From NCBI GenBank assembly GCA_963971535.1, contig OZ020593.1, forward strand, positions 34,251,119-34,315,118: a DNA stretch of 64,000 nucleotides, in the 5' to 3' direction. A program made the position numbers and the translations under genes. The notes beneath the pieces were generated by a model. That model was not told where the DNA came from. It saw only the letters and a program-made list of their open reading frames with translations, and made no database searches. This document shows, piece by piece, positions 10,559 to 21,457 of the stretch (positions within the stretch are counted from its first letter, which is position 1; every line of letters begins with the position of its first letter). This DNA is from Notolepis coatsorum (taxonomy: Eukaryota > Chordata > Actinopteri > Aulopiformes > Paralepididae).

Positions 10559-11907
10559 TGTAACTGAGGGGTACAATTCCCTGACTGTATTGATAAGTAT
10601 GGTATCATTAAACCACTACCGCTTTATGTACTTTAACTACTGGCCATACAGTACACGATATCTAAATATGATGAACACTTTCCACAATGAAATCGGTTCC
10701 AGTCAAAGGTAATAATCAAATATTTAATGGAGCAAAAGGTACATAGAATATTTATCTTACATTTATCATTTGAATGCACTTGTAAGGCAAATGAGTACTC
10801 GTAGGCAAATCAACACTGAATGTCCAATCTCTGGTTACGCAGGAAGCAAGTATACAACCTGGCTCTTAGGGAATTATATCTATGGTACACTTAATGATAT
10901 AGCGGGATATTCTGGAGGGGGTCCTCCCGGTTGTAAGCCGGTAGGGGGGGTAGGAGAGCCGTCGGTAGTAGACCGTCTGGTCAACGATATCTATGGAGAC
11001 TTCAAGTACAGAAGACAGTGCAATAGACTCTTGATCCGCAGATGAATACACCTTGGTTCTCTTGTAGGCTGTAGCTCCACAATGAAGAAGAAGCTAGGCG
11101 ACCTCAGTCTCTCTGAGCGCCGACTCAACTTGACTCCTCTCGGGGGTAAATCCAACACTCACAGGCGTCGGCGATTATCCGCTCCACAAATCACAGTACC
11201 AAAGCAAATATATATTCCAGCCGCATAGGGCTCAGCAGTCGTCGGGTAGGTAATCCAGTGTACATGTCCCTCGGTCCTCGCCTAGATCTCCTCGGATGAA
11301 AGCGCCATGTGGTCGGCCCAAAATGGATAAGACTAGATAACACGAGGAAGCGTTGGAGATACTGGTCACTTTAGAACTCTAACCGCACGATGCACCATAC
11401 ACGATAGACTATTATTACTTGATAGAAATACGTCGCACTCGACGGTACAGTGCCAAACTCTGACAATTCAGTTATTAATTCGCACGAGGTCTCAATGCTA
11501 TTCTAAGGCCAAACAGGCCATACTTCACCGCACGTCGTATCGTGGGTGAGGCTTCACGTTCTGTTACTAAGTTGGGAAGAAGGGTAAGGGGCTTCTACAT
11601 TTACTTGCGCCATATTTATATGCACGGTGAACAAATAGTGCCACTCTCATTTCGGTAGCCGTATCCCTGAGCGGAGCCGGGGCTAGTACGGACATGTCTC
11701 GTCGGTACCTTTGAACTTGACCAGCCCCTGGCGCCTGGTCCTTTGTCCAATAAGAGAATGAACTATTATGGGCTATAGTAGGCTAAAGGGATATTCCGTG
11801 CATATGTACAAGGAATATACAAGGGATATCAAACGACATACAAATACTATTCAATCTATATCCATAAATAAATATATATATTCGGTTTAATCTGATCCTT
11901 CGTAATA
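10559..11907 (-). repeat. BEL downstream (3') LTR, 1349 bp
   Basis: On the minus strand it begins TATTACGAAGGATCAG (TGT mutated to TAT) and ends CAGTTACA. It aligns end to end with 18292-19652. Visible differences are few single-base changes, a 2-bp gap near 11334 and a 10-bp gap near 11722. Confidence 0.92.
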
Positions 11908-11922
11908 GCCGCCCCCTAATTA
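11908..11922 (-). other. BEL polypurine tract
   Basis: On the minus strand the sequence immediately before the downstream LTR is TTAGGGGGCGGC, the position and composition of a plus-strand priming tract. Confidence 0.6.
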
Positions 11923-12000
11923 GTCCCACCTAATTAGCTAAGCAGAGACAGATTAACCGCACTGTCCACTACTCAATGTCTGCTGTGAGGGTCAGTCAGT

Positions 12001-13113
12001 TCACAAAGTCATGGGGTCATGGTCGTCATCGATAGTATCGGGGAGCCTTGGCAGTTCTATTAGCCTCGCCACGGGTCGGGTGTAGGTCCGCCCTTGGACG
12101 AGCACTTCAGCTGCTCGGACCTTTCCATCGGCACCGGTGATCACTTTTCTTACGCGGCCAGCCGGCCACATAGCTCGGGGTAGTGACTGGTCGATAATCA
12201 TGACGACTGTTCCTTCTGTCAAATTGTCTCTCTCTTTCACCCATTTCTGGCGGGTCTGTAGAGACGGTAGGTAGTGGAGTAGGAAGCTGTTCCAAAACTT
12301 GTCAGCCAATACTTGACTGTACCTCCACATTCTTCGGCCGTTCGCTTCTTCAGGCCTGTACATTGTCTGGGGTAGCGCGGGGTCCAGCCGCCCCATCAAG
12401 AGTGTGTTGGGGGTGACTGGGTCGACATCTGCTACATCACTTGAGACGTAACCGAGGGGCTTTGAGTTCAATACTCCCTTGATCTCCGTGAGGACTGTCA
12501 TTAAGACTTCTTCCGCCACGGTCTGGGCCCCAAGCACGGCGTACAGGGCTGTCTTTATAGAACGTACTTCTCGTTCCCAAGTTCCACCGAAGTGAGGTGC
12601 GTTCGGGGGATTAAACTGGAAGTCAATCTGGGATGGAGCGAGGTGGGTCTTAAGTTCTGGGCCCATAGCTTGGAAGCTCTCTCTCAGCTCTCTTTCTCCG
12701 CCTTTGAAGTTTGTCCCGTGATCAGACAATAATGTAGACGGTTTTCCTTTCCGTGATGTGAATCTTCGGAAGGCCATAAGGAATGAGTCTGTGCTCATGG
12801 TTGGAAGGAGTTCGATATGTATCGTTCTGGTGGTCATGCATTTGAATACAATACCCCACCGCTTCTCGGTTCCTCTTCCTTTCTTTATATACAGCGGGCC
12901 GAAACAGTCCATACCGGTGGAGTGAAAAGGCTTGTCGCCGAGTCGGAGGCGACAGGGAGGTAGGTCAGCCATCCGGGGTATACTGGGCTGGGCTCGCCAC
13001 TTACGACAGTCTAGACAGGTTCGCTGGAAGCGCCGCACTGCTTCTCTCCCTTGCAGTATCCAATAACGACGTCTGATCTCCGCGAAGACTCTCTGCCCCT
13101 GCGTGGTGCACAT
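12001..13113 (-). pseudogene. pol: BEL pol C-terminal part: integrase
   Basis: The 370-codon frame has the integrase core. It shows a CLDCRKW zinc-binding half, a first Asp in GMDCFGP, a second in LLSDHGTNF, and the Glu in GGTWEREV, giving a DDE triad. The C-terminal part (LPRAMWPAGRVRKV) resembles the DUF5641-type tail of BEL/Pao integrases. The His part of the HHCC finger lies in the overlapping frame 13001-13756, so a frameshift separates the two near 13090. All catalytic residues are present within this piece. It would insert the cDNA into the host genome if produced as part of an intact polyprotein. Confidence 0.85.
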
Positions 13114-13756
13114 CCTCGTCGTATTTCTTTATGATCAGCTCTGTGACCTTGTGTCGGCTGTTCAAGACTATCGGGTACTTGACGTCATCCGGTAAGTCTG
13201 GGGCTCTCCGCAGACGACCACCCACTCTGATTAGACTATGGGCGTCGCTCTCGGGGGCTAGGTGGAGCAGTCTGCTGTCTGATGGGACGGGCTTTGCTCC
13301 CTGTAGACAGTCTAGCTCATCGGGGAACGAGTCTCTCTGGGCTCGTTGTAGTAGAAGAAGTTCTGCTTCTTCGTAGTCAGCTGCTGAAATGTCAGTCGTG
13401 GGCTGAACCTCTGGGTGGTGCCACAGAAATGTCTTTAGCTGCGCACTCTGTAGGGTGAGGCAATCGTCTATGTCGGGGTCTGTGGAGACGAGTGTGTTCA
13501 ATCCACAGAACATAGGTTTCTTGTTTTCGGCCTCCTCTTTATTCGCCTCCCGTGGGGTGGGTGTAGGCCACTCTTCTTCGGGGAGCTTGAGAAACTCTGG
13601 TCCGTCACTGTAGAGGTTGTGACGGGTGAGGTCATCCAGGGACATTCCCCGGGTGATGACGTCAGCTGGGTTGTGTTTGGTGTCCACATACCTCCAGCTC
13701 GCTACTTCTCTTGAATCTCGGTGACTCTGACTCCCACGAAGACCTTGTATCTGCAC
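13001..13756 (-). pseudogene. pol: BEL pol middle part: RNase H end to integrase finger
   Basis: The frame begins in the RNase H C-terminal region, includes the BEL/Pao signature YVDTKHNPADVITRG, and ends at the integrase His pair (KKYDEDVHHAG). It overlaps the upstream pol frame near 13700-13756 and the integrase frame near 13001-13113, both in different phases. Two small indels have therefore split pol into three frames. The usable part is about 13095-13710. Confidence 0.8.
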
Positions 13757-16266
13757 GAATCAGACCGGATCCATGTGAGTACTGTCGTGGAGTCTGACCA
13801 CAAGATTGTTCTTTGCACCGGGATGGTGAGTTCACGTTGGATTAACGTGGCGAGCTGCGCTCCTGCTAGGGCTGCGCAGAGCTCTAGACGCGGGATAGAT
13901 TGTTGCTTTCGTGGGGCTATTCTTGAGCGAGCCAGGATGAAAGCAGTATGTATTTCTCCTCCCTCCTCTCGGGCACGCAAGTAGGCCACCGAACCGTAGG
14001 CTACTTCGGAGGCGTCGCTGAATACGTGCAGGTCCATCTTGCATGTCTCTGGCCTCACTGTGGGTGGGAAGTAGCTGCGGCGTATGTTAACACCTGGGAG
14101 TGAGCGGAGTTCCGTCTCCCACTCTCTCCATGTGGATGCAAGGTGTTCGGGTATGGGATCGTCCCAGCCCTGGTCCTTGTCCCATAGCGCTCTTACAATC
14201 ATCTTTGCCCTGGTGGTGTAAGGTAGAATACATCCCAACGGGTCATATTGTCTGGCGAGTGTTCTGTATACACTCCGTCTGGTGGTCGGTATTGCCGTCG
14301 ACCTTCCCTGCTCCTTGGTCAGGGGTTTGTGTCTATAATGGAGCGAGTCTGTTTTGAAGCGCCAGACTAGTCCTAGTGTCATTTCTTGGGCTTCTCCTGG
14401 GATGGTCGCCATCCAGGTCTCGCTGCTCGCTGCCTTGTCCTCTGGGGAGAGGCTGCGCAATACTTGCGGGTCGCTGCTGGCCCACTGCCTGAGATCAAAG
14501 CCGCCTTTGATCAGGGAGGCGCGGAGCTTGAGTAGAAGAGCCTCGGCTTCTTCTGGCGTCGAGACGCTTTGTAAACAGTTGTCCACGTAGAAACTATTTG
14601 TCACACTTTGTCGGACCTCTTCATCTGCTGCTGGGTCCTCTGCGACGTGTTTTTGTAGTGCAAACGTAGCACAGCATGGGCTGCATGTGGTTCCGAAAGG
14701 GAGGACTTCCCATTGATAGATGGCTGGTTGCTCATCCCCGATCCTCTCTCTCCATAGGAACCGCAGCAGGGGCTTGTCCTCCTCCACTAGTCTCACCTGC
14801 AGGAACATCCCTTCGATGTCGCCGCTGATGGCCACCTGGTCCTGGCGGAAGCGTAGTAGCACGCCTAGTAGAGAGGGGCCGAGTGTTGGGCCGGGCAAGA
14901 GCTCTTTATTCAGATTTTGTGATCCGATCTGGTAGCTGCAGTTAAACACAATACGATCCTTGCCGTTGTGGTGGACCTTGTGGTGCGGCACGTACCATGA
15001 TTCGGTCGTCTGATCGGCCTCTTTAATGTCAATTTTCTTTATGTGTCCCGCTGTGATTAGCTTGTTAATCTCAGCGCGGTACACAGTCTCTTGAGCGGGG
15101 TCTTTGGCTAGGCGCCGCTCTGTGTTCAATAGATACCGCTCCGTCGCTTCTTTTGTGGCGTGAAAGGTGGGCATTCCCTCTCGCCTCAGGAGTGGAGTTG
15201 CGTATCTCATCACTCCGTTGACTGTGACTCTCTTTGTCCCTTGCTCGAGGAGGGCTATAGCGTAAATATCTATCTTAGAACGAATGTCTTTCTTTTCGTT
15301 CTTAAAGGGCATTGTCTCTAGTGTCCATAGCCTCTCGACATGCTGCAGGAGAGTGGTGTCTTCTTCTGTCACTCTGGAGTGGAGGCAGCTAGTGGCTGCT
15401 GTTCGGTTAAGAGACTTGGCGAGGGGGCCTTGTAATGTCCATCCTAGGCGGGTCTCGACTGCTGCAGGACAACCTCTGGGTCCTGTATGGACCCGGTCTA
15501 TCGGGACTATGAGGTCTGCATGGTCGGAGCCTATCAGCAGGGTCGGGGTGGCACCGTCTATGAGCGGGATAGGTAGTTGACGCAGGTGCACATATTTATC
15601 CATCAGCTTGGCGATGGGGTAGGTGTACTGCGATAGTCCTATTTCTTGGCTGGTGAAAGCATTAGTAATCCTATACCGTCTCTCTGGCTGCCCGCTTGCT
15701 GCGATAGTGAAGGAGACATTCTCGCCCTTTATCGTCTTTAGATCTCTTCTTATTGTCCGAATCGTCATCTGGTTTTCGCTCCCCCGCAGCCCCAGCTGGG
15801 CCGCAGCGGACGCGAGGAGAAGGGTCTTCTCTGACCCGTCATCAAGGACGGCGTAAGTGTCCATGACCTTATCTTGGTAACTCAGTGTTACGCGGACCAC
15901 CTTTAAGAGCACCTGGGCGCCCCCGCTGCTAGCGGGGTCAATGTACATAACACTTGCCTTTGTGCTGCTGGATGGTGCAGGCTTTCTTCTGTTACTGTCG
16001 TGTAGGACATCTAGGTGGGCTCCGTCACACCGACTACACCTCTTCTTTAGGCGGCACTCGGCTGCCATGTGACTGCGCGCACATCGGTAACAGCGCCTGT
16101 TGGACTTTATCCAGTGACTCACTTCTTCAGCGGTCATCTTCTTGAACAGGTCACATTGTGACAACCAGTGTTCCTTTTCGCAGTACGGGCACACCATCTT
16201 CCACTTCTCTTTCATCGAGGGGGTACTGTGGTTCTTGCTGCTCGGTACTGATTCTGATTGGTGCAT
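13702..16266 (-). pseudogene. pol: BEL pol N-terminal part: zinc knuckles, protease, RT, RNase H
   Basis: 854-codon frame. Zinc knuckles lie at about residues 26-90 (CPYCEKEHWLSQC, CYRCARSHMAAEC, CSRCDGAHLDVLH). The aspartic protease active site is AVLDDGSE near residue 140, in the DUF1758 context typical of Pao. The RT has SGDIEGMFLQVRL and the catalytic box as FYVDN near residue 559, where many RTs have YVDD. RNase H begins HVFSDASEVAYGS and has IPRLELCAAL and LWSDSTTVL. It stops just after RNase H owing to a frameshift. The frame also differs from gag, with which it overlaps by about 115 bp, by either a further indel or a programmed shift. Confidence 0.9.
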
Positions 16267-18223
16267 GAGTCACCAATCTTCGGCCATCGTTTGCTCTCCT
16301 AGGTCCCTCTCTGGAGCTTGGTGTGCTCCGCACGAACGTATCCAACCGTAGGCTGCTGACTTCTCTCGCCAGGAAGTCGGCTAGGTCTAGGAGGGATGGC
16401 TCAGGACCGTTAGGATCACTGTGGTCTCTTTGCCGCCTGAAGCGCTCCTGTCGGGCGGGCGGCAGCTTCTCTAAAATCCTCTCGACATTCGAGTTTGCGT
16501 ATAGTTCGTGCATACCCTTTTCTCGTTGCGCCCCCAGCATCCCTACCAGGGATTGTACTTTGATAGACAGGTCGTCTAGTGAGCGATTGTCTGTTGCTGG
16601 GGGTAGGCGGTCAATATGCCTTATCTCTTGTATTACGTAATCCCATATGCGTCCATATCTTTGGTCTAGTGCTGCTAGAGCCGCTGTGTATGGGGTAGTA
16701 GAGGTGGCATAGGCCAGCGCTATGTTGTGCGCTCGGGGCACCTTCAGGTGCTTCAATAGGATAGCATACTTGTGGCGTTCATCAGCTACGTCAACCATCA
16801 TTGTCTCTAAGCACATCCGTAACTCCGTGTACTGTGCTCGGTTCTCATGGGTGAAGTCTGGAAACGTCGGTGTGCCAATGTATGACGCCGTAGATGGCTG
16901 GCACATCGGTGAGTGTTGGAAGAGAGGCCTCCTAGGCGAGTCTCCTCTTACGCCTCTCCGTGGGCTGGTACCGGCAGGGTACCATGGCCCGCGTATCCAG
17001 GTGCTATTCCTCGGGACTGGTTGTGCGTCATGCTCACCCGTGAATAGAGTCGGGGGTCTGTAGCGCAGAGCCGCGGGGGTAGAGCCTGGGCTGTACTGGA
17101 CCTCCTGGTCCCGTGGAGTTCTGTGCTGCTGTCGGGCTTGACTCTCCTCCTCTCCCTCTTCTTCTTCCTCTGTCAGGTCCTCTAGATCCTGTAGTCGTCT
17201 ATTTAGCCTCTCCGCGGTGTATACCGTTCCTTCCTTGTAGCTGGGTCTCACTGGGACCGGTCGGGGAGGGAGTTCGGAGGGGGGTATAGGCTCTCTCTGG
17301 TGGTCGGGCTCAGGGTCGCTTAATCGGTTAGGGGAGGGTGCCCTTGACCCGTGTCTTGACGAGGCCCTGGAACCCCGTGTGGAGGGAGGGGGTGTCGCCC
17401 TGGCGATCAGCTGCTCCATTAGCTGCACTTGTAATCGGTCGCGCTCGGCTTCGCGCTTGGTGAGAGCGATGTCGCGCTCTGCTTCGCGCTTGGTGAGAGC
17501 GATGTCGCGCTCTGCTTCTCTTTGGGCAGCGGCGCGCTGGGCTTCGGCGGCGGCGCGCTGGGCTTCGGCGTGGTCTCTTACCATATTCTCTTCCGTCTGA
17601 AGGCGTCTAATCTCTAGACGTATACGATCCTCGTCGCTCCGTTGCTGCGCTTGGAGGCGTTCTCTTTCCATGGAAGAATGTTCGCGCTCACTAAGCGTCT
17701 GTGCTTGGAGCCGATCGCGCTCTGTGGAGGCTGCTAGGCTGGCGAGGAATGCCTGTGCCAGCATCTTGTCCGCCTCGCTGGGGGAAGACGCTGGTTGAGG
17801 TGATCCGCTCCTGGCAGTACTCGTTGGGGATGCGTTCTCCTGCGGGGAGTCCTGGAGCTCTATCTCCTCGGCGCTCTCCTCATCTTGTTCCGTGCAGAGT
17901 TCCATCTCTGGAGGGTTGTCTTCCTCCCGGAGCTCTCCGGGGACTACTTCTTCGGTCTTGGCGGGGGGTAAAGTCGTGTCAGTTCCCTCCTGGTCCCCAC
18001 CGTGAGCTTGGTCAGTTACATTAGAACCCACTAGGGCCTCTGTGGTCGGGGTATCCTGGTTGATAGGGTCGGACATAATTTTACTTTCTACTTTTACCGC
18101 GTTTACCGTTTGTAGAAGGCTAGGTAGTATACTGGCAGCGTAATCCTCTAAGTACTGAGGTGGCTGCCGTCTACGCTGCGGGCGTTCTACTTTAGGAGGA
18201 CCGTTTCGTGGAGTGTTCATCAT
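16151..18223 (-). CDS. gag: BEL gag
   Basis: About 690 codons from the first ATG (18223; the open frame extends a few codons further up without ATG). The N-terminus is basic (RPQRRRQPP). The middle is Glu/Arg-rich with tandem REAERDIALTK units and strong coiled-coil character. The C-terminal third (TPTFPDFTHENRAQYTEL, then ILEKLPPARQERFRRQ) resembles the DUF1759 capsid region of BEL/Pao Gag. No premature stop. The zinc knuckles are in the next frame and belong to pol here. It would build the intracellular particle. Its first ~95 codons are duplicated at 10236-10523. Confidence 0.85.
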   Translation of the reverse strand: MMNTPRNGPPKVERPQRRRQPPQYLEDYAASILPSLLQTVNAVKVESKIMSDPINQDTPTTEALVGSNVTDQAHGGDQEGTDTTLPPAKTEEVVPGELREEDNPPEMELCTEQDEESAEEIELQDSPQENASPTSTARSGSPQPASSPSEADKMLAQAFLASLAASTERDRLQAQTLSEREHSSMERERLQAQQRSDEDRIRLEIRRLQTEENMVRDHAEAQRAAAEAQRAAAQREAERDIALTKREAERDIALTKREAERDRLQVQLMEQLIARATPPPSTRGSRASSRHGSRAPSPNRLSDPEPDHQREPIPPSELPPRPVPVRPSYKEGTVYTAERLNRRLQDLEDLTEEEEEGEEESQARQQHRTPRDQEVQYSPGSTPAALRYRPPTLFTGEHDAQPVPRNSTWIRGPWYPAGTSPRRGVRGDSPRRPLFQHSPMCQPSTASYIGTPTFPDFTHENRAQYTELRMCLETMMVDVADERHKYAILLKHLKVPRAHNIALAYATSTTPYTAALAALDQRYGRIWDYVIQEIRHIDRLPPATDNRSLDDLSIKVQSLVGMLGAQREKGMHELYANSNVERILEKLPPARQERFRRQRDHSDPNGPEPSLLDLADFLAREVSSLRLDTFVRSTPSSREGPRRANDGRRLVTHAPIRISTEQQEPQYPLDEREVEDGVPVLRKGTLVVTM

Positions 18224-18270
18224 AGGCCATTTCAATATTAATACCACTATATTAATATTACACTAATTAC

Positions 18271-18289
18271 CATCCGGCTCGAAGGACCA
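18271..18289 (-). other. BEL primer-binding site
   Basis: Two bases after the upstream LTR end, the minus strand reads TGGTCCTTCGAGCCGGATG. It starts with TGG, the complement of a tRNA CCA end, and contains TTCGA like a T-loop. A second copy sits at 10538-10556 after the downstream LTR. I do not assign the tRNA. Confidence 0.75.
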
Positions 18290-18291
18290 AT

Positions 18292-19652
18292 TGTAACTGA
18301 GGGGTACAATTCCCTGACTGTATTGATAAGTATGGTATCATTAAACCACTACCGCTTTATGTACTTTAACTACTGGCCATACAGTACACGATATCTAAAT
18401 ATGATGAACACTTTCCACAATGAAATCGGTTCCAGTCAAAGGTAATAATCAAATATTTAATGGAGCAAAAGGTACATAGAATATTTATCTTACATTTATC
18501 ATTTGAATGCACTTGTAAGGCAAATGAGTACTCGTAGGCAAATCAACACTGAATGTCCAATCTCTGGTTACGCAGGAAGCAAGTATACAACCTGGCTCTT
18601 AGGGAATTATATCTATGGTACACTTAATGATATAGCGGGATATTCTGGAGGGGGTCCTCCCGGTTGTAAGCCGGTAGGGGGGGTAGGAGAGCCGTCGGTA
18701 GTAGACCGTCTGGTCAACGATATCTATGGAGACTTCAAGTACAGAAGACAGTGCAATAGACTCTTGATCCGCAGATGAATACACCTTGGTTCTCTTGTAG
18801 GCTGTAGCTCCACAATGAAGAAGAAGCTAGGCGACCTCAGTCTCTCTGAGCGCCGACTCAACTTGACTCCTCTCGGGGGTAAATCCAACACTCACAGGCG
18901 TCGGCGATTATCCGCTCCACAAATCACAGTACCAAAGCAAATATATATTCCAGCCGCATAGGGCTCAGCAGTCGTCGGGTAGGTAATCCAGTGTACATGT
19001 CCCTCGGTCCTCGCCTAGATCTCCTCAGATGAAAGCGCCATGTGGTCGGCCCAACCTGGATAAGACTCTAGATAACACGAGGAAGCGTTGGAGATACTGG
19101 TCACTTTAGAACTCTAACCGCACGATGCACCATACACGATAGACTATTATTACTTGATAGAAATACGTCGCACTCGACGGTACAGTGCCAAACTCTGACA
19201 ATTCAGTTATTAATTCGCACGAGGTCTTAATGCTATTCTAAGGCCAAACAGGCCATACTTCACCGCACGTCGTATCGTGGGTGAGGCTTCACGTTCTGTT
19301 ACTAAGTTGGGAAGAAGGGTAAGGGGCTTCTACATTTACTTGCGCCATATTTATATGCACGGTGAACAAATAGTGCCACTCTCATTTCGGTAGCCGTATC
19401 CCTGAGCGGAGCCGGGGCTAGTACGGACATGTCTCGTGGGTACCTTTGAACTTGACGCCAGGGGCTGGTCCCCTGGCGCCTGGTCCTTTGTCCAATAAGA
19501 GAATGAACTATTATGGGCTATAGTAGGCTAAAGGGATATTCCGTGCATATGTACAAGGAATATACAAGGGATATCAAACGACATACAAATACTATTCAAT
19601 CTATATCCATAAATAAATATATATATTCGGTTTAATCTGATCCTTCGTAACA
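18292..19652 (-). repeat. BEL upstream (5') LTR, 1361 bp
   Basis: On the minus strand it starts TGTTACGAAGGATCAG and ends CAGTTACA, with canonical TGT...ACA ends. It is over 99% like 10559-11907 by eye. It contains a palindromic GGCGCC...GGCGCC block near 19456-19482 that has lost 10 bp in the other copy. Promoter and polyadenylation signals are expected here but cannot be placed precisely. Confidence 0.92.
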
Positions 19653-19992
19653 GAAGTCGTGGGTGGTAATCTGGCGTTGTGGACAGCGACGCCTACAGGT
19701 CAGGTTTGGGCGCCTGCTCAGCGAAAGGCAGGAAGGGGTGGAGGCAGCGTGACCTTCCACGCGTTACACTTCACCAATGAGAGTCCTCGCTGCCAGGTGA
19801 AAAGAGAGCCGCTGGCTGTCTCCGCATGTGTCGGAGGAAGCATGTGGTAGACTTCAGGGTTCCCTTGTACCGACCAGTAGGGGGAACATGTGCACAACAA
19901 CCAGGTAGGGGAGGGGGGGAATTAGCATAACGATTAAATTGGGATGGGGAGAAAAGGATAGAAAATCAGGTGGAGAAAAAGAGGATACATTT
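19653..19992 (+). mobile_element. SINE family S, copy 1 (5' part missing)
   Basis: Matches the SINE bodies at 31.8-32.2 and 34.9-35.35 kb: GGCGTTGTGGACAGCGAC, CCTACAGGTC, CAGGTGAAAAGAG, TGTCGGAGGAAGCATGTGGT, AAATTGGGATGGGGAGAAAA and an A/T-rich tail. It starts exactly at the BEL LTR end, so the BEL event or a later deletion removed its tRNA-like head. Confidence 0.8.
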
Positions 19993-21216
19993 TTTTTTAA
20001 ATAAAAATAAGCTAATTTAGGTCAAATACCCCATTCTCGCTGTGTTATTGCCGGCCTGGTCCTCACCCTCCGCTCCCAAACACTTGTGAATTTGTGAATC
20101 ATTCACAGAATGGTCATTGAAAATGAGCTAGCTAGCTACCCAGCTAGTTGATTCGCAAGGACAGCCTAGCTAGCTCATTCGCAAAGACACATCTGCAACA
20201 TAGGTAGTGAGCTAGCTCATGAGCTAGCTAAGTCATCTTTGCGAATGAGCTAGTGGGGTACCCAGCTAATTAGAAAATTGGAATAAAAGCTAAAATGGCT
20301 TGCCATAGTCAAGGGCACTCCAAAACGGGGGATAGGCCAGGGGGATTGGGTCTCTCTCTCTCTGGTGCCCAAAGCCCTATACTCTCACAGTCTGCCAATT
20401 CTGGATTATGATTATTACAGGCGCTGGTGCTATGCATGAGCATACTACTTGTTTAATCCAGATAAGATAAATACAAATGCTGTACAACATCTGCACATGA
20501 TAATCAGATGTCTATTACCTCCACATAGAAGTGTTTCTTGTGCTGTTCTTTACATTGCACTGTTCTCTCATATATGTTTCTGAAATATCTCATTACACAT
20601 CAAGACATCGTTTTCTTACTGCATCAGTCATAGGCCTTGATATCATCCCCAAGTCATAACATACATAATCAACTTTTCACTATTGTCATAATTTTCTTTG
20701 CTGCTTTTTTAATGTAATCTGAATAATGTGTTTGATTATAATAATAACACTTGTCTTGCAAGTGATTCATACAGCATGTCAGATTTAATCAGTTGTCAGT
20801 GTAGGGGAAATAGCTCTAATGACAATATAATAATGACACTTGAGACAATCTGCATATTTGATTAGCGTCATTATAAATTGGTGTGCCTTGAGATTATGGT
20901 TTGCCGCTTGGACCCAAAACGTTTGGGAACCACTGCTGCAGAACTGAGCTGAATTTGGCAATCTACAGTACCAGGATACCAGGCAATGGGTGTACAGTAT
21001 AGTGCAATAATGCGTGTCAGTAGTATGTGAGGAGGGGACTAGAGGGAGGAGTTCAGAGTCCTAGTGGACATGATCTTCTTTGATCGCTTTACAGTTCGGT
21101 GAGGGAAATTGATGGGAATTTATAATACATCAGTTGGAGTAGTGATCTAGGATCAGTCTTCTGGTCTCTTGACCATACACCTCCCTATGATTTATTTACC
21201 AATCTGGTCTCCAACT
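19993..21216. other. Unassigned stretch
   Basis: AT-rich DNA without a gene. It includes a GCTAGCTAGC-rich palindromic cluster described separately. Confidence 0.35.
20125..20270. repeat. Palindromic GAGCTAGC cluster
   Basis: Several inverted copies of AATGAGCTAGCTAGC occur. TAGCTCATTCGCAAAGAC at about 20172-20190 is mirrored by GTCATCTTTGCGAATGAGCTA at about 20231-20252. The tract could form a hairpin and looks like a small foldback repeat. Confidence 0.65.
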
Positions 21217-21457
21217 TTAACACATTCGGGGCCATTGGGATGCGTCTAATAAATCTCTAGAGCAGTGGTTCCCAAAGTCGGGGTCGCGACCCAAAGGTGG
21301 GCCGCGAGCAGCCACGGATGGGCCGCGAGATGATTAAAAAAAAATTAAAAAAAAAAAAAAAAAAAAAAAAGATTTTGTCAGGCCACTGAACTTAGAAGCA
21401 GGCCAGGACAGTGTTTCTAGTTGTATTCTAAAATTCTATTCTATTGTATTCTAAAAT

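Larger units (their letters stand above)
10236..19652 (-). mobile_element. BEL/Pao LTR retrotransposon with partial tandem gag
   Basis: Minus-strand element: upstream LTR 18292-19652, primer-binding site, gag, zinc knuckles, protease, RT, RNase H, integrase, polypurine tract, downstream LTR 10559-11907. The coding order and the gag/protease types fit BEL/Pao. Beyond the downstream LTR, 10236-10558 repeats the primer-binding site and gag start of 17969-18291 with no visible difference. The structure is thus LTR-internal-LTR-truncated internal. The two LTRs differ at only a handful of sites, so the element is young, but pol is frameshifted. The right flank is a SINE remnant and the left flank is a TAAAG-rich junction, so no simple target-site duplication exists. 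Confidence 0.9.

Noticed and set aside
10770-11045. Identical 91-codon ORFs at 10770 and 18503 as a duplicated gene
   Set aside because: Both lie inside the two LTRs of the BEL element and are identical because the LTRs are. No domain is recognised.
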